Source of the DNA: an uncultured Verrucomicrobia subdivision 3 bacterium
GTDB lineage: Bacteria > Verrucomicrobiota > Verrucomicrobiia > Limisphaerales > UBA11358
DNA: 64,000 nt
Assembly: GCA_903850425.1 (NCBI GenBank)
Contig: CAINLR010000031.1
Location: 1 to 64,000 of the forward strand
Direction: 5' to 3'
The position numbers and the translations under genes are program-made. The notes below the pieces were generated by a model, which did no database searches, had not been told where the DNA came from, and saw only the letters and a program-made list of their open reading frames with translations. Shown piece by piece: positions 11,300 to 19,583 of this stretch; the first letter of the stretch is position 1, and each line of letters starts with the position of its first letter.

Positions 11300-12445
11300 A
11301 TGCCGCGCACGGTTTACTTTGATTACAACGCCACGACCCCGCTGGATGCGGCGGTGCGCGCGGTCATGCTGCCGTTCTTGGGCGAAGTTTGGGGCAATCC
11401 TTCGAGCGTCCATCATGTCGGCCGCAAGGCGCGGGCGTTGCTGGATGATGCACGGGATCGCGCGGCAAAATTTCTGGGCGCGAAGCCGAGCGAGATCATT
11501 TTCACTGGTGGCGGAACGGAAGCGAACAACCTCGCCATCTTCGGCGCGGCGCGGCTGCTCAAGCCGAAAGGCAAACATCTCATCACTTCAGCCATCGAGC
11601 ATCACGCGGTGCTGCATTGCTTCGATTATCTGGAAAAGAAAGAGGGTTTTGCCGTGACGCGGCTTCCCGTTAACACTAATGGCACCGTTTCCGTCGAAGA
11701 TTTGAAAAAAGCCATCCGCCCTGAGACGGTGCTGGTTTCCATCATGGCGGCGAACAATGAGATTGGCACGCTCCAACCGGTGGCCGAACTCGGCGCAGTC
11801 TGCCACGAGCGCGGGATTGCTTTCCACTCGGATGCGGTTCAAATGTTCGGCAAAGAGCCATTCGAGAACCTCAGCCAGTTTCACGCCGACCTGGTTTCTG
11901 TTTGTGCGCATAAATTTCACGGGCCGAAAGGTGCGGGGCTGCTTTATATCAAGTCGCCGCTGCATCCCGATCCGATTCTGTTCGGCGGTGGCCACGAAAA
12001 CGAGCGTCGCGCCGGCACGGAAAATCTTCCCGCCATCATCGGTCTGGTCGCCGCGCTGGAAAAATTCGTGAAGCCGCCCGTGTTCGAGCGAACGAAACTC
12101 CAACCGCTCGCGGCCAAACTCATCGCGACGGTGGAAAAAATCCCCGGCTGCGAACTGGTCAGTCCGCGCGAAGATTGCTTGGCCAACACCGTTTCCTTCG
12201 TCGTGCGTGGCGCGGACAGCATCGGTTTGATGGCGGGTTTGGATCTGGAAGGCATCTGCGCGTCGAGCGGCTCGGCGTGTTCGGCGGGTTCCATTGAGCC
12301 GAGCCACGTCATTCTGGCGATTGGCAAGAAGGAATCCGCCAATTCGCTCGTGCGCTTTTCACTCGGCCGAGATTCGACGCTGGCGGAAGTGGATTTTGTC
12401 TGTGCGTCGCTGCCAGAAATTATTCGTCGCGCACAACTTGGCTGA
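11300..12445 (+). CDS. Cysteine desulfurase (NifS/IscS family)
   Basis: A 381-residue PLP enzyme that takes sulfur from cysteine for Fe-S clusters or thiolated RNA. It shows the N-terminal YFDYNATTPLD, the PLP region GGGTEANNLAI, the Schiff-base lysine in VCAHKFHGPKGAG and the sulfur-accepting cysteine in SSGSACSAG. The ATG at 11300 gives the normal N-terminus; a TTG two codons upstream is the only alternative and lies in the repeat. No isc/suf scaffold genes adjoin it, so its pathway (housekeeping Fe-S or tRNA thiolation) cannot be settled. Confidence 0.92.
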   Translation: MPRTVYFDYNATTPLDAAVRAVMLPFLGEVWGNPSSVHHVGRKARALLDDARDRAAKFLGAKPSEIIFTGGGTEANNLAIFGAARLLKPKGKHLITSAIEHHAVLHCFDYLEKKEGFAVTRLPVNTNGTVSVEDLKKAIRPETVLVSIMAANNEIGTLQPVAELGAVCHERGIAFHSDAVQMFGKEPFENLSQFHADLVSVCAHKFHGPKGAGLLYIKSPLHPDPILFGGGHENERRAGTENLPAIIGLVAALEKFVKPPVFERTKLQPLAAKLIATVEKIPGCELVSPREDCLANTVSFVVRGADSIGLMAGLDLEGICASSGSACSAGSIEPSHVILAIGKKESANSLVRFSLGRDSTLAEVDFVCASLPEIIRRAQLG

Positions 12446-12653
12446 TTCCCTGCGAATGGATGGTGAATGACTTGTGCACAGTGCCAACAACTTTGACTTT
12501 TCAATTATTCTGGTTCGCATAACTTGCAGTTGTCACCGCGAGCAATCGGATAATTCGCCGGACTGGATGGCGTTTTGAAAGTTGTTAGGCTTGTCCACAG
12601 GCCTTAATACGGATAGTTTTTTATTAAAGAAGAATACATATTATAAAGCGCGC
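12446..12653. other. dnaN upstream region with DnaA-box-like sequences
   Basis: It contains TTGTGCACA (12472-12480) and TTGTCCACA (12591-12599); the latter is one base from TTATCCACA. Next comes an AT-rich stretch (about 12612-12645) that could be an unwinding element. The dnaN promoter must be here. As an origin candidate it is suggestive but not proven. Confidence 0.4.
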
Positions 12654-13760
12654 ATGAACCTCACGATCACCAAAGACCAAATCATCGCCGGCCTCCAGGC
12701 TGTGCAAAACGTCGTCAGCACTCGCACCACGCTTCCGATCCTGTCCAACGTCCTGCTGCGCGCGGAGGACGGCAAGGTGGAGTTTACCGCCACCGACCTG
12801 GACGTGACCGTCGCCTGCAAGGTGGACGCCAAGGTGACCAAGCCAGGGGCCACCACGGTGCCCGTGAAAAAACTCTTCGGCATCGTGCGCGAACTCCAGG
12901 GCGAGATTGACATCGAGACCGACGAGAAAAACGTCACCAGCATCCGTAGCGGCGGTTCCTTCTTCAAGATCCACGGTCTCGCGGCCGACGAATTTCCCCC
13001 GCTCCCGAATTTCAAGGACGACAAGAAAGTTGCGCTCCCCCAGGAAACCGTCAAAGGCATGTTGAAGAAAACTTCCTTCGCCGTTTCCACCGATGAATCG
13101 CGCTACGTCCTCAACGGCATTTTCGTCAGCCTCAAGGATCACAAGATGACGCTCGTGGCCACCGACGGTCGCCGGCTCGCGCTCGTGGACGAGGAAGTGG
13201 ATATCTCCGAGAAGAGCAGCGGCGAATTCATCGTGCCTGCCAAGGCCGTGAACGAACTCAACCGCCTGCTGCTCGACAAGGGCGACGTGGAAATCAAGTT
13301 CGGCGAAAACCAGGCTTCGTTCGCGCTCAAGGACGACAAGGGTCTTTCCGTGCTGCTCATCACGAAGTTGATCGAGGGCAACTACCCGAACTACCGCCAG
13401 GTGATTCCCGGCGAACCCAAGGAACGTATCGCCCTCAACCGCGAGGAACTCGTGCAGGCCCTGCGCCGCGCCGAGATCATGACCAGCGAGAAAGCCAACT
13501 CCGTCAAGCTCACCTTCGGCAAAAACAATCTCACCATCACCGCCAATTCGCCCGAGGTTGGCGAAGCGCGCGAAACGCTGGCCGTGAACTACAAGGGCGC
13601 CGAGATCGCCATCGCCTTCAATCCCCGCTACCTGATTGACCCGCTCAACGCGCTGACGCAGGACGAAGTGTTCATCGAGTTGATTGACGAACTCAGCCCC
13701 GGCGTGCTGAAGACCAACACCCCGTTCCTCTACGTGGTCATGCCGATGCGGCTGAATTAA
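12654..13760 (+). CDS. dnaN: DNA polymerase III beta subunit (sliding clamp)
   Basis: Forms the ring that tethers DNA polymerase III to DNA. The 368 residues have the family start MNLTITKDQIIAGLQAVQNVVSTRTTLPILSN, the internal VATDGRRLAL motif and the clamp C-terminus FLYVVMPMRLN. An upstream in-frame start at 12582 would add 24 unlike residues, so the ATG at 12654 is chosen. It stands alone, about 8.6 kb from dnaA and on the opposite strand, with a presumed promoter in the AT-rich region before it. Confidence 0.97.
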   Translation: MNLTITKDQIIAGLQAVQNVVSTRTTLPILSNVLLRAEDGKVEFTATDLDVTVACKVDAKVTKPGATTVPVKKLFGIVRELQGEIDIETDEKNVTSIRSGGSFFKIHGLAADEFPPLPNFKDDKKVALPQETVKGMLKKTSFAVSTDESRYVLNGIFVSLKDHKMTLVATDGRRLALVDEEVDISEKSSGEFIVPAKAVNELNRLLLDKGDVEIKFGENQASFALKDDKGLSVLLITKLIEGNYPNYRQVIPGEPKERIALNREELVQALRRAEIMTSEKANSVKLTFGKNNLTITANSPEVGEARETLAVNYKGAEIAIAFNPRYLIDPLNALTQDEVFIELIDELSPGVLKTNTPFLYVVMPMRLN

Positions 13761-13817
13761 GCGCGCCCCAGCAAACGGAGCCGGGTTTGGCCAGGGTCAT
13801 GGGGGCGCAAAGGAACC

Positions 13818-14795
13818 ATGAAAAAGTGTGCATACTGTGGCCGCGACAACGCTGACGAGGCGTTGAATTGTTCCGAGTGCGGCACGGAGTTCGAGCGCGC
13901 GGTGAAGCCACCTGAAGTCACCAATGCCAAGCCGCATGACGAAGAGAAGACGCTCACGATCCGGATCTTCAGCAACTACGATCAAGCGGGCATCGCGGCG
14001 GCCAAGCTGGAGGCGCATGGGATCAAGTGCTGGGTGAATGCCGATGATTGCGGCGGGTGGTATTCCAACTTGACGGCGGCGGTCGGCGTGCGATTGCATG
14101 TTCGGGAAACGGATGCCGAACTTGCCGTTGCCGTGCTGGATGCGAAGCCCACGCCCGCCGAGAGCAGGCATATCGAAATCGAAGCCGTGCTGGCCCCTCC
14201 GCTGCCGATTGTTTCCACCAATAAACTGGCCTGGGGGCAAATCGTCGCCGGCATCTTTCTGGGGATACTTACTTGCCTGCTCTATCAATGGAAAAGCGAA
14301 CCCGCAACGACTCCTCAATATCATTACACAGCCGATGGTAAGCGCAACGGAGAGTGGATTTATCAAAAAGGACAAGTGGTCGAATATTTGGAAGACCGGA
14401 ATTTGGACGGACAGTGGGATCACTGGATTTACTACGACCACGGTGACGAGGTGCGTTCGGAATACGATAATAATTTTGATGGCAAAGCCGACGAGTTTTG
14501 GACGTATCCGGATGATGGACGAGATACATCTCAAAGAGACACGGATTTCAACGGTATCCCGGATGAATTTGGCACCTACAAACATCAAATAATACAGATG
14601 GTTGAGATGAAGCCCAACGGCTCGAAGTTCGCCACCGAACGGGAATATTTTAAGCACGGGGTCTTGACCGAAATTTGGCGGGGCGGTGACAGCAACGGCA
14701 ATTTCAAAGAAGTGGTGCAATACGATCCCTTTTTCAATCCGATCAGCACCAACGCGCCCGCGGGGCTCCCGCTGCCAACGCCCGGGGCCCAATAG
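13818..14795 (+). CDS. Zinc-ribbon / DUF2007-like membrane-anchored protein with Ca-binding-like repeats
   Basis: A 325-residue protein of unknown function. Domains in order: zinc ribbon CAYCGRDNADEALNCSEC (residues 4-21); a DUF2007-like segment (about 46-105, IRIFSNYDQAGIAAAKLEAHGIKCWV); one membrane helix (LAWGQIVAGIFLGILTCLLY, about 136-155); and an outer part with repeats DRNLDGQWDHW, DNNFDGKADEFW, DTDFNGIPDEFG. Those repeats look like EF-hand/dockerin-type DxNxDGxxD loops. The zinc ribbon would be cytoplasmic and the acidic repeats outside. It follows dnaN by 57 bp and may share its transcript. Confidence 0.7.
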   Translation: MKKCAYCGRDNADEALNCSECGTEFERAVKPPEVTNAKPHDEEKTLTIRIFSNYDQAGIAAAKLEAHGIKCWVNADDCGGWYSNLTAAVGVRLHVRETDAELAVAVLDAKPTPAESRHIEIEAVLAPPLPIVSTNKLAWGQIVAGIFLGILTCLLYQWKSEPATTPQYHYTADGKRNGEWIYQKGQVVEYLEDRNLDGQWDHWIYYDHGDEVRSEYDNNFDGKADEFWTYPDDGRDTSQRDTDFNGIPDEFGTYKHQIIQMVEMKPNGSKFATEREYFKHGVLTEIWRGGDSNGNFKEVVQYDPFFNPISTNAPAGLPLPTPGAQ

Positions 14796-14855
14796 CACTG
14801 TCCCAAACCGCCTAATCCACGGTCATTCTGCTCCTTTCCTGCGCCAATCTTTCAC

Positions 14856-15128
14856 CCGGAGACTTCAGGCCGCTGGCGGGAGAGCTCAGGATTCAACCCT
14901 GAAACCTCCGGTTGCCAGCGGGGAGCTTCCGGCCGGCCGCCTGGAGGTGCAGGGTTGCGGCTGGGGGGTTCAAGCTGGCAGCCGCGAGCTTCGGGACGGT
15001 GCCGTGAAGCCTCCGGCGGTCGGCCCACAGTCCCGGGGCGGCGGCGTGAAGGTTCCGGACGGAAGCCGGGCCGTCCCTGCCTGCGGCCGGAGGTATCCAG
15101 GTGGCCGCCGGAAAACCGCTGGCCAAGG
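14856..15128. repeat. 21-bp tandem repeat array II (degenerate)
   Basis: When cut into 21-bp pieces the 273 bp give 13 units that align on a loose pattern C-C-G-G-A-G-N-C-T-T-C-N-G-G. The minus-strand frame shows the same as a heptapeptide xxPExxx repeat. The units are more diverged than in array I, and the sequence is unrelated to it apart from the period and unit number. Confidence 0.7.
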
Positions 15129-15269
15129 CAGGATAACTCATTTCTTAACCCAAGATTATACTTGTCGCCAACCCATTGATATTTTGCCAAACGGGTGTTG
15201 AATCGGATGCGGCAGGACACCGATTCCCGGTGGCCGAAATCAAACCAACACGGGCAGGAGATTAATCAT

Positions 15270-15698
15270 ATGGCAGCTAAAATTGTCCGGGTGGAAATCC
15301 CCACCAATCCCCAAGCACTCATCACCCTCGCCTTGAAGCTCAAGGTGCAGGACGACAAACTCGGGCCGGCGAGTCCGCTCAAAGGCATCAAGAACTGGGA
15401 TAAATTCGCGGCGCTGCTGGCCACGGCCGACACGCAGCAGCAACTGGCCAACACGCTCGCGGAACAGGCCAAGACGGCCACGGAAAATCGCGACATCGCC
15501 CTGAACCATGAAGGGCAGTTGCGCGACAACACGGTGCGCCATTTTGTGCTGGCGGCGCGCGATACGATGCTCGGCCAGAACAAGGGCAATGAGCATGTGC
15601 TCGGCGACTTCGGTTTCGTCGTGGAGAATTCCCCGTCCGCCGCGTCGCTCGCCAAGAAGGCCGCCAAGGCGTCGGCCAAAAACGGCCCGGTGAAATAA
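15270..15698 (+). CDS. Hypothetical cytoplasmic protein
   Basis: A 142-residue protein I do not recognise, starting MAAKIVRVEIPTNPQALITLALKLKVQ. It is largely helical, with a middle part rich in Q/A/T (ATADTQQQLANTLAEQAKTATENRD) and a lysine/alanine tail (SLAKKAAKASAKNGPVK). There is no signal peptide. The ATG at 15270 is preferred over the longer frame from 15195 because GGAG sits nine bases upstream. A perfect hairpin at 15725-15747 follows. Confidence 0.6.
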   Translation: MAAKIVRVEIPTNPQALITLALKLKVQDDKLGPASPLKGIKNWDKFAALLATADTQQQLANTLAEQAKTATENRDIALNHEGQLRDNTVRHFVLAARDTMLGQNKGNEHVLGDFGFVVENSPSAASLAKKAAKASAKNGPVK

Positions 15699-15724
15699 GC
15701 CAAACGGCTGGTTCACCCGCACCT

Positions 15725-15747
15725 GGTGGCGGTCAAGGACCGCCACC
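15725..15747. terminator. Hairpin between convergent genes
   Basis: Perfect 10-bp stem GGTGGCGGTC-AAG-GACCGCCACC in the 56-bp gap between two convergent genes. There is no T-run on either strand, so it may be a REP-type palindrome as much as a terminator. Confidence 0.5.
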
Positions 15748-15754
15748 TACTTGC

Positions 15755-16654
15755 CTACTGCCGATAAGTCGGCATCCAGATCACGTCAGGTAACAAGGGC
15801 TCGTTCTTACCGCCAGTGGAAGGGTTGTCTTTAATGTATGATTGTTTGAAATAGGAAGCATGGCCGTCAAAGAAGTTGATAATCCCACCTTTGTTATGGC
15901 GGGAGCAGAAGCTGTTTTGGCGACCGAATGGATTGACCGAATTATATGCGGATGCGCTGGCCGTGGATTGCGGTTCCGTGACGGGGTCAAAGATGATATC
16001 AAACATGAAGACCGTCGCCGAAGTTTGGCGCAGCGACGTCATCTTGGGCATCTTGGGATAAGTCAATCGCGTCTTATCATCCACCTGCTTCAAATCAATG
16101 TTCATGGCATAACTGAAGAAGCCGCCCGCCCCAGTCCCGCTTAGCTGATTCGGATCGGTAGCAGTTGCCACGGACATGCTGGAACCGGGACATTCCCAGA
16201 TTTTGCTGGCGGCGAAGAAGCCGGTCGAAGCCGCGAAGTTGAACGGCGGAAATTTTTTCAACACGGCGCCGCCGGGTTGCGTGGAGTAAACGCCCAGCGG
16301 GCGTTCGTTGAACAAGGGCGGCAACAGATTGAACCACGCCCGGGGATCTTCCGCGTTGCCCATGTTATTGAAGTCGGGATAGGTGTTGCCCGAGGCCGAA
16401 GACGCGGCGTATTGGCCACCATCGTTACTGCCATCGCGCGGGATCCCGTCGTTGTTATCGGGAGAATACAATTGGATGCTCAAGCCCCACTGCCGCAGGT
16501 TGGAGAGGCAATTGACCTGCTGGGCCTTGCGTTTGGCGTTGGCCAGGGCGGGCAACAGCATCGCTGCCAGAATGGCGATGATGGCAATGACGACCAGCAA
16601 TTCAATCAGGGTAAACGCCTTCGTCGCGGGCTTGGATAAATCAGGCTGTTTCAT
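15755..16654 (-). CDS. Type II/IV pseudopilin with H-X9-DG motif
   Basis: A 299-residue prepilin-like protein. A short basic leader ends before [20 protein letters not shown] (residues 15-34), the cleavage/methylation signal for prepilin peptidase followed by the membrane helix. The C-terminus has [18 protein letters not shown], the H-X9-DG motif typical of the large pseudopilin families of Verrucomicrobiota, Planctomycetota and Lentisphaerota. It probably acts as a surface or secretion-linked pseudopilin; these proteins occur in many copies and the specific role is unknown. It stands alone in the gap between convergent and divergent neighbours. Confidence 0.9.
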   Translation of the reverse strand: MKQPDLSKPATKAFTLIELLVVIAIIAILAAMLLPALANAKRKAQQVNCLSNLRQWGLSIQLYSPDNNDGIPRDGSNDGGQYAASSASGNTYPDFNNMGNAEDPRAWFNLLPPLFNERPLGVYSTQPGGAVLKKFPPFNFAASTGFFAASKIWECPGSSMSVATATDPNQLSGTGAGGFFSYAMNIDLKQVDDKTRLTYPKMPKMTSLRQTSATVFMFDIIFDPVTEPQSTASASAYNSVNPFGRQNSFCSRHNKGGIINFFDGHASYFKQSYIKDNPSTGGKNEPLLPDVIWMPTYRQ

Positions 16655-16882
16655 AATCGTTCTCTCAAGGTCTCAAATCAATCCGCTCGGACTGTCGCGA
16701 CACTTTTCCTTGTGGAGAGACTAAAATTACTGGGGAAAAATATCAAGGGACATTCACGGGTTTTTTAATCACGCAAGCCATCCCGATGGCCGATGCCGGC
16801 GCGGGTGGCCGGGTGGCCACGCCCGGACCCTGCCGGCCTTTGACATTGAAAATCCGCGCGTCCGGCGCATCATGCTGCCGGC

Positions 16883-19123
16883 ATGAAGGAACAAGCCAAA
16901 CCAGTCCCGACCCAATGGCTGATTTATCTCGGCCTGGGATTGATCACGTTAGCCCTCTATCTGCCGGCGTTGTCACACGGCTTCGTGGAATATGATGACC
17001 AGCAGTATGTGACCGACAATCCGCGGGTGCAGGCGGGCCTGACGTGGGGCGGCCTGGTCTGGGCGTTCGGTTTTCATGCCGGCAATTGGCATCCGCTGAC
17101 CTGGCTGTCGCACATGCTGGATTGCCAGCTTTTCGCGGCCTGGGCCGGCGGGCATCACCTGACCAATGTGCTGTTGCATGTCGCCACCACGCTGCTGTTG
17201 TTTGCCGTCTTGAACCGGATGACGAACGCGCGGTGGCGCAGCGCGGCGGTGGCGGCGCTGTTTGCGTGGCATCCGCTGCATGTGGAATCCGTGGCGTGGG
17301 TGGCGGAACGCAAGGACGTGCTGTGCGCTTTTTTCTGGATGCTGACGCTGTGGCTTTACGCTCGCTATGTCGAAAAAACCTGCCTCACCCGCTATCTGCT
17401 CACGCTCGGATCCTTTGCCCTCTGTCTCATGGCCAAACCGATGGGGGTGACACTACCCTTCGTGATGTTGCTGCTGGATTACTGGCCGCTCGGAAGAGTG
17501 ATGGGTGACCAGTGGCAAGGGTCAGGAATGGCGCGGTTGGTCGTCGAGAAAACTCCGTTCTTCGCCTTGTCTGCTGCGGCCTGCGTGCTGACCTTGCGGG
17601 CGCAGGAACTGGCGATCGTCTCCACCGCCGGGCTGTCCGTTTCCCAGCGCCTCGCGCATGTGCTGGCGGCCTACGCGCATTACCTGGTCGCGATGTTCGT
17701 GCCGCGCCATCTGGCGGTTTATTACCCGTATCAACTTCATCTGCCCGCCTTGACCATCGTGGGCGCGGTCGTCGTCCTCTCACTCCTCACCTTGCTGGCG
17801 ATCACATTATTTCGCCGCCAGCCTTGCCTCGTGGTTGGCTGGCTGTGGTATCTCGGCACGCTCGTGCCCGTCATCGGCCTGGTGCAAGTCGGCGACCAAG
17901 CCTGGGCCGACCGCTACACCTATCTCCCCTTGATCGGCTTGTTCGTGCCGCTGGTCTGGTGGGCGTTTGCGGTCATTAAAAACCGGCTCGCCCTGCAAAG
18001 TCTCGCGGCGATCGTGGCGGTGACGTTGCTCGCGCTGACTTCCCGGCAACTCCGCCATTGGCAGAACACACGCACGCTGTTTGCCCACGCCGACCAGGTC
18101 ACGACCAACAACTACATGGCCGTCACCGTGCTCGGCAGCCTGCTCGCCAAAGAACACAAGCTGACGGAGGCCATGGCGTGTTATCAGACCGCCTTGCGCT
18201 ACCAACCCGGTTTTCCCGAAGCCCATTTCTTTCTCGGCAACGCGCTGGATGAACAAGGCCAGCTGGCGGAAGCCGTGGCCGAATATCAAAAGGCCCTCTG
18301 GTTTCGGCCCACGCAGGAACAGACGCACATCTTCATGGGCATCGCGCTGGGCAAACAAAAAAAATATGACGAGGCCATGGCCCACTATGCCGCCGCGTTG
18401 CAACTCAATCCCGATTCCGCCATCACCCACAACAACCTCGCCCGCTTGCTCCACACCCAAGGCCGGTTCGCGGACGCCATCGCCCATTACCGCGCCGCTT
18501 TGGAGCTCGATCCCAAACTGGAACTGGCCCACAACAATCTGGGCATTCTCCTGATTCAACAAGGCAAGTTAAGCGAAGGCACCGGGCAATTGCGCGAGGC
18601 TTTGCGGCTCAAACCGGAGAATGCCGAAACCGCCTTCAACCTCGCCCTGGCCCTGAACCAGCAGGCCCAATGGCGCGAGGCCGCCGGACTGTTCACCAAC
18701 ACGATGAGTCAGCATCTCAATGACCCGAAAGCACATTATGAATTTGCCCTGGCGCTGGGCCATTTGCAACGGACGCGCGAAGCCCTGAGCCAATACGCCA
18801 GCGCGCTGCTGCTCCAGCCCGATTTTCCCGATGCCCTGGATGGCCTCGCCTGGATCTTGAGCACAACCACCCAGGCGGATCTTCGCAACGGCCCGGAAGC
18901 GGTTAAAATGGCGGAACGCGCCTGCGAACTGACCGGCCAGCAAGACCCGGCCAAACTAAAGACGCTCGCCGCCGCCTACGCCGAAACCGGCCAGTTTGAA
19001 GCCGCACTGAAGACGTTGCAGGCCGCACACGCGCTGGCAACTCAAGCGCAGCTTCAGCCGCTGATCAAAGAGTGCGCCCGGATGCTGGAACAATTTCAAA
19101 GATCCGAGCGCTGGCGGGAATAG
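16883..19123 (+). CDS. TMTC-like multi-pass membrane protein with TPR domain
   Basis: A 746-residue protein. The first ~400 residues are hydrophobic with about ten membrane segments and match the O-mannosyltransferase/TMTC-like plan: GFVEYDDQQYVTDNPRVQ (acidic loop), FHAGNWHPLTWLSHMLD, HPLHVESVAWVAERKDVL. The second half holds roughly eight tetratricopeptide repeats (AEAVAEYQKALWFRP, DEAMAHYAAALQLNP, and others). A polyprenyl-sugar-dependent protein O-glycosyltransferase role is inferred from the acidic motif in the first loop, as in PMT-type enzymes; the sugar and target are unknown. It is monocistronic and followed by 21-bp array III. Confidence 0.8.
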   Translation: MKEQAKPVPTQWLIYLGLGLITLALYLPALSHGFVEYDDQQYVTDNPRVQAGLTWGGLVWAFGFHAGNWHPLTWLSHMLDCQLFAAWAGGHHLTNVLLHVATTLLLFAVLNRMTNARWRSAAVAALFAWHPLHVESVAWVAERKDVLCAFFWMLTLWLYARYVEKTCLTRYLLTLGSFALCLMAKPMGVTLPFVMLLLDYWPLGRVMGDQWQGSGMARLVVEKTPFFALSAAACVLTLRAQELAIVSTAGLSVSQRLAHVLAAYAHYLVAMFVPRHLAVYYPYQLHLPALTIVGAVVVLSLLTLLAITLFRRQPCLVVGWLWYLGTLVPVIGLVQVGDQAWADRYTYLPLIGLFVPLVWWAFAVIKNRLALQSLAAIVAVTLLALTSRQLRHWQNTRTLFAHADQVTTNNYMAVTVLGSLLAKEHKLTEAMACYQTALRYQPGFPEAHFFLGNALDEQGQLAEAVAEYQKALWFRPTQEQTHIFMGIALGKQKKYDEAMAHYAAALQLNPDSAITHNNLARLLHTQGRFADAIAHYRAALELDPKLELAHNNLGILLIQQGKLSEGTGQLREALRLKPENAETAFNLALALNQQAQWREAAGLFTNTMSQHLNDPKAHYEFALALGHLQRTREALSQYASALLLQPDFPDALDGLAWILSTTTQADLRNGPEAVKMAERACELTGQQDPAKLKTLAAAYAETGQFEAALKTLQAAHALATQAQLQPLIKECARMLEQFQRSERWRE

Positions 19124-19160
19124 TCATACCAATTCTCAAAGCGAAACGGGGGATTTTCCG

Positions 19161-19432
19161 GATGGCCGCCGAACGCTTGCTTCAGCGGCTATGGGTTTTC
19201 CCAGGTGCCCGCCAACGCGTTGGGAGGTCGTAGTGGATTTTGCCGGGTGCCTTCCAACGCTTTCGGAGGTCACTGGCGATTTCCACAGGTGCCATCCAAC
19301 ACGTTCGGAGGTCGCTGTGGATTTTCACAAGCCACTTCCAACGCTTGCGAAGGTCCTACTGACTTTCCACAGGTGCCTTCGAACGCTTTCGGAGGTCACT
19401 GTGGATTTCCATAGGTGCCTTCGAAAAGCTTC
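19161..19432. repeat. 21/42-bp tandem repeat array III
   Basis: Two alternating 21-mers, one of type AGGTGCCTTCCAACGCTTT and one of type AGGTCACTGTGGATTTCC, repeat as a 42-bp pair about six and a half times. AGGT recurs every 21 bp. Total length is about 272 bp, or 13 units of 21. It contains 7-of-9 matches to the DnaA box on both strands (TTCCACA and TGTGGAT). The open frame through it is not a protein. Confidence 0.85.
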
Positions 19433-19532
19433 GGTGCTGCCTTTAGCCCTTGATTTCAGGCGTTTTAGGCAAAAAACGCCGCCGGTGGGTAATTATTGCC
19501 GGTTTTGGCAGCCGCCCGCTGGTTCAGGCCAT

Positions 19533-19560
19533 AAAAAAGGGCGGCCATCGCTGGCCGCCC
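19533..19560 (-). terminator. Rho-independent terminator
   Basis: On the minus strand: GGGCGGCCA-GCGA-TGGCCGCCC followed by six T residues. It lies 24 bp past the stop codon of the secreted Ig-like gene. Confidence 0.9.
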
Positions 19561-19583
19561 TCGAAGGTTATGGAATCAAACCG

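Noticed and set aside
14852-15220. Open frame through array II (xxPExxx repeats)
   Set aside because: Same reason as array I: open because the period is divisible by three.
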